This document shows positions 18,548 through 26,060 of a stretch of DNA of 64,000 bases, in pieces; the first letter of the stretch is position 1, and the number at the start of each line of letters is the position of its first letter. The DNA comes from Nemertoderma westbladi. Its lineage: Eukaryota > Xenacoelomorpha > Nemertodermatida > Nemertodermatidae. The DNA lies in NCBI GenBank assembly GCA_032718475.1, contig JAUCBJ010006711.1, positions 163,881-227,880 of the forward strand, in the 5' to 3' direction. Made by a program: the position numbers and the translations under genes. A model generated the notes under the pieces. That model ran no database searches, was not told the origin of the DNA, and worked only from the letters and a program-made list of their open reading frames with translations.

Positions 18548-18833
18548 TTTGCCTTCCGGCAAAATATCTCGCAAAGGTTCGAGATATGATTATAATTTAA
18601 CCGAAATACGGTCAAATTATTTGTCAAATAATCAGTTGGTCCAAAATGTCAAAATAAATTCGCAATGCAATATTGTGAATTTAATGGGGTATATAGTTAT
18701 AGCAAATACTAGCACAATATTTAAACAAAAATATTATTATATAGCTACTATATAGTATTAAATACCGGTATAGCACAAAATAACTCTGAATCTAATACAA
18801 AATATTCAAAATATACTTGCCACCCGAATATTT
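18548..18833 (-). promoter_or_regulatory. Chain of hairpins directly upstream of ORF1
   Basis: Inverted repeats follow one another: 18548-18563 (TTTGCC/GGCAAA), 18564-18587 (ATATCTCG/CGAGATAT), 18592-18620 (7+4 bp with one mismatch) and 18656-18682 (6+4 bp with one G-T). Then come 18716-18735 (AATATTT/AAATATT), 18738-18754 (TATATAG/CTATATA), the palindrome ATACCGGTAT at 18762-18771, and 18800-18833 (AAATATTC/GAATATTT). The first ends 13 bases before the ORF1 ATG. RNA structure controlling translation or packaging is a reasonable inference. Confidence 0.55.
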
Positions 18834-19329
18834 CTAATTTTATATATATATAGCTCTAATCAACGTAATTTTAATTTCAAATATTATATGTATCCACTAA
18901 CGCGTGGCTACATCTTCGGGTTGCGACTCTCTCTAACTCTCTCTCTAACTTGAGCGATTCAAAACCATGGTCGGCTAAACCTAAATATCCTAACTAATAA
19001 ATTGAGTTCAGCTTCGCAGTTAAACAACCGATAATTTTTTACTGCTTCCACAAACACACTGGTGCCAACAGAACAACTAACCTTGTTTGCTGTGAGATTC
19101 CACGTCCGCGTCCAAAGATTCAGGCCCTTCGCTGATTGCAAACCGAACCCGCAGACCCACACGAACCCCAAACTCAGAAGTTCCGTCTTGCCATGTATCT
19201 CCAGATGGTATAAAATAACTAAGCGGTTACCTAACATACCGGTACAAAACTCTAGAATTTTACAAAATAATTTTGACCGAAACTGAATTCTCGCAAACCT
19301 AGCTAATAATTTTCAAAAAACTTACTAAT

Positions 19330-19825
19330 TACAGTTTGCCCTAAGGCCTAAGGAACTGCTGTATTCGCAATTAGCAAAAACGCACTACCGTACATTCACT
19401 GTATGCAGTACAGTAAGTAAAACAGTACACCAACCTAACAGCCTAATGATACTGTGTGTGGTACGGCAAAACAAATGTCCCTTCTACCGTCCGCAGTAAC
19501 AACAATCAGCCTAATGTACTACTGTACTATCGTACGCAGCCAGTGAATACAGTAATCTAAACTAACAGCCTAAAAGAATATACTCAATGTTCTACCGTAC
19601 GCTAGCCTATAGCCTACAGCAGACGATCACGTGCTCCAATTTATTGCCTAATACTATGATATTACTATCAGCCTAAGAATACTCTATTGACCGCTGCAAG
19701 CAACAGCCAATAACGCGTATTACTGATACGAAGTATCAGTAAATCTAAATCTTCACGGCCTAAGAATATACTCTATGTCCTACTGTACGTGGTAGGCCTA
19801 CAGCAGACAATAATGCGCGTATTAC
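19330..19825. repeat. Degenerate repeats in element B leader
   Basis: Several imperfect units share the pieces CAGCCTAA, GAATATACTC, TACTGTACG and CCTACAGCAGAC. One unit ends near 19628 and the next near 19809. They lie between the 5' LTR and the hairpin-rich part of the leader. Confidence 0.5.
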
Positions 19826-21490
19826 TGATAAACAACCACGACCTCTATACTAACAGCAGAACTGTTGAACAGACCAATACCCGTTAATATCCTTCTGCCA
19901 ACCTAATAAGTTCTCGTCTAACCAATAAGACACAAAGACTGCTCTACTGTTAAGTAAAGGGGCTCAGGAGCGTGATATTACTAAATTGTAAGGGTTGCTA
20001 AATACAAAACCGCTACTTACCGTTAGATGGCGCTAATCTGCCGTCCGCTAATATATTTACTAATTTTACACAACTCCTGCAAAATCGCTTGTTCCTTTCT
20101 CTACCGATTGCTCAATAGAGAGCTAACTGTTCGAATCTATGAGCCACACAGGAATAACCAAAACAATAAACCCGAGTCGGCTCCCTAAGCTTACTTAAGA
20201 CGAGTGCGAGAGGCCTTGCACTCAGAGTATTCTTACGCCTAATTCTATCACTATTAAAGCACGCTATTACCTACGTCTTTTCTAATCGCGAATACTGGGG
20301 GTTCTCTAACGTAATGTGTGAATGCGAGAATATTTAAAATATCAAAAATGGTACAGTAATTGTCTCTCGTGGATAGTACCACTCTGGGTCTAAAATTGCC
20401 TGCAGCTGGCTTTAGGCCAGCAAATCACTAGCGTTTCGTGCGTACCGAATAGTGCGTTCTAGCTGATTGTCCGCTAATGCAAATAACCGCTCAGCGTGAA
20501 TAGTTTACAGTACTCTAATTATTACTTTAGCTACTCTCCGCTATGCTGCGTACTAATTCTTAATTTTACTAATCAATTACAGTCACAAATATTTAACAGC
20601 GTACTAATTACTAAGAGTTCCAGAATACGTGATTCTAATTTATCACGCAACAGGTTTCGCTAGTAATAGCCTAAATTGCCGTATTACTTTGACCTAATCA
20701 GTAACTAATTGTTGTAACTAAGAAATAGAAATCAATCAAAGAGAAAAGAGCGCCTACCTAAACATTCACAATCATAGGCACACTTCAGTAACACACCAAT
20801 CAGCGTCAGCAATCACAGTTCGCAATTATGCAGTTAACTACTGTATAGCCCACAATTATGCGACTCACTATTCGTACTACACGCTCAACGTTCGAAACGT
20901 TGTGATACGTGCAGGCCTCTCCCGGGTACATATAGGACTCCTAACTAACCTGATTCCCGCCCCCCTAATACTAAATAGAGACGAAACCTGGATCATCAGC
21001 CCCCTAATTACCGTACCGGCGATTGGTCTGCGTACCACAGCGTTAACTTCCCGACCGCAACGGTGACCCCACGCCAGCGTTGCTCGCTTTGAATCCTCCG
21101 CTCTCCCTTAGTCGCCCAACCCCCCGATGTGCCCACCGCCCGCTGGCGCCTTAGCCCTCCATTACGCTAATAGCTACCGTAGCGGCGCATGCAAATCACA
21201 AAGTCTGACAGTCTCAGAAATCCCTTAGGATTATTGCGCAGGAAAGAATCACATAGAACCATTAATCAAAAGTAGAAATCATAGTTCAGTTGTAATTAGC
21301 AGTAATCGAAGGAATTAATTGAGAAACACAAGCAAGAGTAATCGCACTAGCAAATCATTTCAAGAAATTAATCAAATTGCAAAAATACTCTAAAATCCGT
21401 CAAAATTGAATAGAGACAGCTCAGCAAGTACAACAGCAGTGAAGGTTGAATCGATCGATAGGCTCTACCGGCACACCGCCAATTTATAGG
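19826..21490 (-). repeat. Element B 5' LTR, truncated (1665 of 2536 bp)
   Basis: It aligns base for base with 2911-4575; I see three substitutions. Its inner end is intact (minus strand ...TTATCA). Its outer end stops just beyond the TATA-like box, so 871 bp of U3 with both enhancer-like repeats is missing. What follows at 21491 is plus-strand element A sequence. The truncation probably happened after insertion, by a deletion that also removed the A integrase. Confidence 0.75.
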
Positions 21491-21541
21491 GGCACCTTAG
21501 TGGAGTTAGAGAAGAGTTTAGTCATCCAAGATTTGGACTGA
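21491..21541 (+). pseudogene. Possible last codons of element A pol
   Basis: Sixteen codons (GTLVELEKSLVIQDLD) then TGA follow the junction with B. The LVELEKS core resembles the RPV..LV.LE-type endings of BEL/Pao pol proteins, such as VQDIVLLEE at the end of element B ORF2. It is short, so confidence is low. Confidence 0.3.
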
Positions 21542-22450
21542 GGACGGTGGGATTGAGACGCCCTTCCCACACAAAAAATTTAAAATAAAAAAAAAAATAA
21601 AATAATAGTACATAATAGGTACGCAGTTAGTAGGCAGAAGTTAGCCAGTAAGAGGTACGTAGTACCTAGAGTTAGTTAGTTAAGAGGTACGTAGTACCTA
21701 GAGTTAGTTAGTTAGTTAGGAGGTACGAGAGAGTTAGAGGGTACGTAGTACCGTTAGTTAGAGAGTTAGAGGGTACATAGTACCGTTAGTTAGAGAGTTA
21801 GAGGGTACGTAGTACCATTAGTTGGAGAGTTAGAGGGTACGTAGTACCGTTAGTTAGAGAGTTAGAGGGTACGTAGTACCGTTAGTTAGAGAGTTAGAGG
21901 GTACGTAGTACCATTAGTTAGAGAGTTAGAGGGTACGTAGTACCGTTAGTTAGAGAGTTAGAGGGTACATAGTACCGTTAGTTAGAGAAGAGTTAGAGTT
22001 AGAGGGTACGTAGTACCATTAGTAAGAGAGAGAGTAAGAGGTAGAAGGGTATATACGATATAGATATTAGTTACCAGTTAGTAGTGAGAGGGGGGCATAT
22101 GAGTACAGCTGGGTAAATTGTGTGGCCACGCGATGCATACTGCTGTACTGTACAGGCCCACAGAGTAGGCCAGAATGTGGATTAGAGAATAGAATAATCC
22201 ATAGGCAATAGTAAGTAGTAGGACAGTAGAATTAAAACTAAACTAAAATAAATAGAATAGGGCTGAAAGTTACAAATTATGGCAACACTAGGAAAGTTAT
22301 TCTGGAACATAATAAAAGTAACTGACAGAAATTAAAATTAGGGTGTATTTACTAGCTTCAGAATTAATTAGTAATAATTTAGGCAAAAAGGGCGCAGTTG
22401 AGTAAGGAATAGGCCATTATCGGACCGTACAGAACATCTTAGATACATCA
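21542..22450 (+). other. Noncoding spacer of element A before ORF3
   Basis: It contains an A-rich stretch (about 21573-21605), the 32-bp minisatellite (about 21651-22020) and then about 400 bp of AT-rich sequence with no ORF. Confidence 0.6.
21651..22020 (+). repeat. Hairpin-bearing 32-bp minisatellite
   Basis: The unit is GTTAGTTAGAGAGTTAGAGG plus GTACGTAGTACC. Nine copies of the GGGTAC[GA]TAGTACC core start near 21740 and mostly recur every 32 bp. Two looser copies precede them at about 21653 and 21692. Each core can fold as GGTAC/GTACC around a 3-nt loop. It sits between pol and ORF3 of element A. Confidence 0.85.
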
Positions 22451-22494
22451 CTCATCTGTATTGCGCCTTGGTAAGGCACCACCTTACAGATGAG
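22451..22494 (+). promoter_or_regulatory. Stem-loop just upstream of element A ORF3
   Basis: CTCATCTGTA (22451-22460) pairs perfectly with TACAGATGAG (22485-22494). A second hairpin GCCTT/AAGGC (22465-22477) sits inside the loop. The structure ends 16 bases before the ORF3 ATG. It may regulate initiation or splicing; this is inferred. Confidence 0.5.
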
Positions 22495-22510
22495 CAAGTG
22501 AGTGTTCGGA

Positions 22511-24547
22511 ATGGCGAGCAAATTGATCAGAAAGAGAAAGGCGGAGTCAGGAGGAAAGGAGATACTGGTGGATTTCACCGAGAGGCATCCGGAAGAGAAG
22601 ATTAGAGGATACTACGAGAGGTTGGAAAGGGGTCACGCGGCACGAGCGCTGCAGGATCACTTCCAGGAGATGCACGAACAGCGGCTGGTCGGGACCTACG
22701 GGATGCCGTCGCTGGACAATGCGATCTTCCAACACTTCCACTACGTGGTGAAAGGGGACGAGGCGAAGTTCGGGATTCCGAAGTACCTGAGGGAATCACC
22801 GAGGAAGGATTGGAAGAGATTCATAGAGTCCGTCAACAGGGGAGGATACATGATCCTAGACGACGAGGGAACCGTGGAAGACGAGGAGGGTTCGAGACGA
22901 GGATCGGCGGGGTCGGCCAGGACCATACTCCTACATTTGGCCGCGCCAAATGGGGACATCTTCTTATTCGATCTAGGAACGTACAGGAAGAAGGACGGGC
23001 CGAAATTAAACCGGTTGCCGAAAGCGGTACAAGTCTTGGTAAGAGAGAAGTCGACGACGAAAGTAGGATCGGCGATTCACGAGGACGCAGAGAGAATCAT
23101 CGGTCCGGACGCCACCAACCTCCTGGATATGCAGAAGGTCTTCATGGCTATGACGGCACCGGATGGGTTGGGGGTAGTCGGAAACACAGGCCAATGCGGG
23201 GTGGTGGCAATGGGCCAACTATTGGGGCTCGTATGCCACAAACCGATGGACTGGGGGAAGTTCAGGGAAGAATACGGAGCAGAACTAGTGAACTCGCTAA
23301 AGTGGGGAGCGAGACCGGGAAAGCAAGAGGTATATCAATTCCGCAGAGGAGCGATAAAGGTATATCAGAAGCGATATATCCTGCAGGAAGATTGGATGAT
23401 GATAAGTTTGCTAAACTTATTTTTGACCGTGGTTATCGAGAGGGAACCAGCGGCATTTCTGTTATCGGGATCACCCCTAAGCTACAGGAGAGCCTTTAAA
23501 ATGGCCTTCGACGGTCTGGTAGACCACCCGGGGCTGAAGGGCGAGTCGGTATACTACAACAGCCGACATCTGGTAGACGGGGAGACAGATACGCCGTATC
23601 AGAGATGGGAGCAGCTAGTGACGGATAGACGAGAAGCAAAGCGACTGGAAGAAGTCGCTAGACGGGAGAGGATAGAAGCAGAGGAGAGGGAAGAAGAGGC
23701 CAGGACGCAGAGTTACGGCTTCGAGGAACAGGCAGGCTTAGACGAACTTCATTGGACTTCATCAGGGAGTTCGGGGGAGTCTCTAGGGCGAGAATTGGGA
23801 TGGACAGTGGGATCGCCGAAACAGTCAACGTCGGGGTTGCAAGCGATGCCCATACCAGCGGGGGCCGAAGGTGACCAACCGCCAAGGAAGTTAAGGGAGC
23901 TAGAGGGATGGAGAGCTACGGGCGAGAGCCAAGGCGGGAAGGGACATAGTGGATCCATCGGGATACCGGGGTTGGAGCCACTGCCAGAGGAGGAGGAGGA
24001 TGACGACGAGTTCGGAGGGGTGCCGCCCATCGAGAGGATTGGCCACTCGGACACGGACTGGGTTGGCGGGAGGGTGGTGACGGCCAGTGGGGCGAGGGCC
24101 TTCTGGAACAGATCCGGCAAGCGGACCTGGGTGCACGAGGAGCCGGCGATGGATTTCGCGGGGAGCACTATCAGGTTGGGCGAGCAACCGGGGACGGCAC
24201 CACGGATAGTATTCGGGGAGACAATGCCCGAGAGGGGCGGAGAGATCGATGTAGACAGGGACACCAACGTGGAGAAGTTCGCCTACCAGCGACTCCACAG
24301 ACCGCGGAGATCGCTTGGGGCGAAAGACGACGTGGGGCGGGAGACGCGCCATGACGCGCCAGCGCATGAAGGCCCAGGAGTTCAAGTGGGGTTTCTTCCT
24401 TATCAATCAGGAGGCTCACATGGAAATCATAAAGCGGAGGCTACCGTTTACCTATCAAGAGGTAGCAACGGCGGCGTCGTATGCCGGAGTGATGAATACA
24501 CAAAGATATTTGGACAGGTGGACGCCACAGAACCGAGGGGAGTTTAG
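22511..24547 (+). CDS. Element A ORF3: DEDD exonuclease-like protein, main frame
   Basis: The start is the ATG at 22511; a TGA at 22499-22501 lies in frame just upstream. From this ATG, motif I is YMILDDEGT (D117, E119), followed by a strand LLHLAAPNGDIFLFDLG. Motif II is KVGSAIHED (K184-D192), then LDMQKVF, a TGQCGVVAMGQLLG helix and VYQFRRGA (Y275), with Arg279 where motif III needs Asp. The order and spacing match RNase D/WRN/EXD exonucleases, and the same blocks appear in element B ORF3. No zinc knuckles are seen. An acidic, Gly/Pro-rich linker (about 380-600) follows. After about 24350 the frame loses its protein-like character and stops at 24547, while the adjacent frame carries the conserved C-terminal block. 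The gene is therefore frameshifted. Function is probably as for B ORF3; activity is uncertain. Confidence 0.7.
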   Translation: MASKLIRKRKAESGGKEILVDFTERHPEEKIRGYYERLERGHAARALQDHFQEMHEQRLVGTYGMPSLDNAIFQHFHYVVKGDEAKFGIPKYLRESPRKDWKRFIESVNRGGYMILDDEGTVEDEEGSRRGSAGSARTILLHLAAPNGDIFLFDLGTYRKKDGPKLNRLPKAVQVLVREKSTTKVGSAIHEDAERIIGPDATNLLDMQKVFMAMTAPDGLGVVGNTGQCGVVAMGQLLGLVCHKPMDWGKFREEYGAELVNSLKWGARPGKQEVYQFRRGAIKVYQKRYILQEDWMMISLLNLFLTVVIEREPAAFLLSGSPLSYRRAFKMAFDGLVDHPGLKGESVYYNSRHLVDGETDTPYQRWEQLVTDRREAKRLEEVARRERIEAEEREEEARTQSYGFEEQAGLDELHWTSSGSSGESLGRELGWTVGSPKQSTSGLQAMPIPAGAEGDQPPRKLRELEGWRATGESQGGKGHSGSIGIPGLEPLPEEEEDDDEFGGVPPIERIGHSDTDWVGGRVVTASGARAFWNRSGKRTWVHEEPAMDFAGSTIRLGEQPGTAPRIVFGETMPERGGEIDVDRDTNVEKFAYQRLHRPRRSLGAKDDVGRETRHDAPAHEGPGVQVGFLPYQSGGSHGNHKAEATVYLSRGSNGGVVCRSDEYTKIFGQVDATEPRGV

Positions 24548-24818
24548 GGATTTCTTGGCGGAGCACGTGCCGCGAGCAATGAAAATGATCCTATGGGACG
24601 CCACCAGAGGGAGACAACAGGGCCACTCTGAGGGGCCACCTGCGAAGCGATATCGGGCACTAATAACACCAGCGCCCATGGAGCCAACAACTGGAATCAG
24701 CAGGGAGGTGGCGGCAAAAGTCCGAAAGCAGAAAGCGGATCCCAGAGGAGCGGTGGTAACCAAGAAACGACCCAGGGAAGAGGACGCCAGGGGGAACTAT
24801 CCCCAGAGGAACAGATAG
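24315..24818 (+). CDS. Element A ORF3, C-terminal part in the next frame
   Basis: This frame is +1 relative to the main frame and overlaps it by 233 bases. From about residue 20 (KWGFFLINQ, IIKRRLPFTYQEV, RYLDRWTP) it resembles the C-terminal block of element B ORF3 (GYGFWAVD, YLQSLPQYQELI, REYFRQLN), which there is continuous with the exonuclease-like domain. It ends with a basic tail (VTKKRPREED). An ATG at 24350 could start it on its own, but a +1 frameshift or a single-base insertion between about 24300 and 24400 is more likely. Confidence 0.6.
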   Translation: MGRKTTWGGRRAMTRQRMKAQEFKWGFFLINQEAHMEIIKRRLPFTYQEVATAASYAGVMNTQRYLDRWTPQNRGEFRDFLAEHVPRAMKMILWDATRGRQQGHSEGPPAKRYRALITPAPMEPTTGISREVAAKVRKQKADPRGAVVTKKRPREEDARGNYPQRNR

Positions 24819-25493
24819 GTTCCCAGGGCTGGGGGAGAGAAACTGAGACTTGGACGTGGTACGCCTGGAAGGCGCCGCGTGGGACGTACGAACTATTAAG
24901 TACAAATTAAGCTGATGCAAAATAATTAAATAAGTGCAATTATATGTACGTACGTAGTGATCAGTAATTTAGCAATAAAATATACGTTCGGAGTAAGTAC
25001 CATAGTCATACAACCTTTCTCAATTAGCTACTGGGACTGGGGGGATAACTGACTAGACTATGGCACTATGGACGAGACGCCAGACGATTTCACACTTCTT
25101 GAGTGTGACGGCACAAGAGGGGGGGGGAGATTCGTCAGAAGGGATGAGGTAGCCAAAGAGAGACGGAGTAATAGTGCGAAGTGCGGATAGAGTGCGGACG
25201 CAATTCTAGTGTGGGGGGGGGGGAGAATAAGAAGCTGAGTGAGGGACGAGGAGGTCCGAGGGTATGAGAGAGTTAGGGTGAGAGTGGAGAAGAGATAGGG
25301 CGAAGGTGTTGGGGAAACAAAAGTTGCATGAGAGGTGAGCGCGATCGGCCCGACATGGGACGCCAGGCATACAGGGTAGCGTTATCATACCCATAGGGAG
25401 CGGCCTGGAAAGCCAGCTCCGAGAGAAAAGAATTCCACCCCACACCCGATACTAGATCGGGATCCAGCGGGATTGTAGCGCACTTTGAGGTGG
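24819..25493 (+). other. 3' noncoding region of element A
   Basis: There is no convincing ORF. Several G runs are seen (9 G near 25119, 11 G near 25213) within purine-rich stretches. They resemble extra polypurine tracts but are not followed by an LTR. Confidence 0.6.
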
Positions 25494-25522
25494 ATGCTAT
25501 CTTCTCACCGGGAAGATAGCAT
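25494..25522 (+). other. Perfect 11-bp hairpin abutting the polypurine tract
   Basis: ATGCTATCTTC (25494-25504) pairs with GAAGATAGCAT (25512-25522) across a 7-nt loop. The polypurine tract starts at the very next base. Confidence 0.75.
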
Positions 25523-25531
25523 GGGGGGGAG
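25523..25531 (+). other. Polypurine tract of element A
   Basis: GGGGGGGAG lies directly before TGTTAGC, the start of the 3' LTR. It is the typical primer for plus-strand synthesis. Confidence 0.75.
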
Positions 25532-26060
25532 TGTTAGCTTATTCAATCCCGCTAACACCCCATAAAGTTAAGCCGATAAGCAATATTGGGGGCCATGAGA
25601 TTGAGTAATCAATCACACGTGCCACCCCAACAAAATGGGAAGGAGAAACACACAATGAGGGTCAGGGGCCAAACCCCTAAGCCAGAGAGAACAGGTGGAG
25701 TGAACGGGAACACTCCAAAGGGCGCCAACAAGGGTATCAACCAATCAGAGGGGGGAAAGGCATCGATTAGGTAGAGTAACAAGGCCAACCGTGCAATATA
25801 GCCAGTTGGCAGTAATCACTTTACTCAGTTATCTCAGTATCATATTGGTGCTAGTTAGGTTAGTTAGTTTAGCTAGGGAAGGACCGGGACTTTAATTACC
25901 GTTTCCCGCCTTCTGTGTACAACATCATATATCTATATCTATATCTTTTACCTGAATATTATACGCGACAAACAACGTAAACCCTTTCACTCTTCACACA
26001 CGGCGGGGACGCGTAAATTAACAAACGGATAAACCGGGATCCTCCCTGGATCCCGTCACA
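25532..26060 (+). repeat. Element A 3' LTR (529 bp)
   Basis: It starts TGTTAGC right after the polypurine tract and ends GTCACA at the exact base where satellite sequence begins. A hairpin GTGTTAGC/GCTAACAC (25531-25558) sits at its first bases. A CTATAT-type run is at about 25926-25948. The 5' LTR is outside the window, so the ends cannot be checked against a second copy; an alternative end at ...TTAACA near 26021 is less likely. It holds no gene. Confidence 0.65.

Larger units (their letters stand above)
18535..19825 (-). other. Leader of element B (5' LTR to ORF1)
   Basis: This is 1.29 kb with no ORF of interest. Next to ORF1 (18548-18833) is a chain of perfect or near-perfect hairpins, listed separately. 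The part next to the LTR (about 19330-19825) carries degenerate repeats of a motif like CAGCCTAA...TACTGTACG. Immediately after the LTR end the minus strand reads GTAATACGCGCATTATTG, which does not look like a tRNA-complementary primer site. Confidence 0.6.
2911..21490 (-). mobile_element. Element B: near-complete BEL/Pao LTR retrotransposon with an extra ORF3
   Basis: Element B is 18.6 kb long on the minus strand. Its 3' LTR is at 2911-5446. The internal region runs from 5447 to 19825 and holds, in transcription order, ORF1 (18534-17785), ORF2 (17788-10085) and ORF3 (9298-5870). Its 5' LTR, at 19826-21490, has lost its outer end. The two LTR copies match without gaps over 1665 bp, with three differences seen, so the insertion is recent. 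LTR ends are TGAT...ATCA in either orientation. A polypurine tract adjoins the 3' LTR. No primer-binding site starting with TGG was found next to the 5' LTR. The target duplication cannot be checked because the outer end of the 5' LTR is gone. A 16-bp palindrome recurring in the LTR, ORF1, ORF2, spacer and ORF3 supports treating all of these as one element. Confidence 0.85.
21491..26060 (+). mobile_element. Element A, right part: pol tail, ORF3, polypurine tract and 3' LTR
   Basis: This is the continuation of the plus-strand BEL/Pao element beyond the nested element B. It carries an ORF3 homologous to that of element B, followed by a polypurine tract and an LTR that abuts the satellite at 26061. 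Linking it to 1-2910 as one element is inference from orientation, order and the missing middle. Confidence 0.65.

Noticed and set aside
25119-25223. G runs near 25119 and 25213 as the polypurine tract of element A
   Set aside because: Neither is followed by a convincing LTR start; the tract at 25523 is directly followed by TGTTAGC and leads to the satellite junction.
25586-25774. 62-codon ORF inside the element A LTR
   Set aside because: Its composition is ordinary for noncoding sequence and it lies wholly in the LTR.
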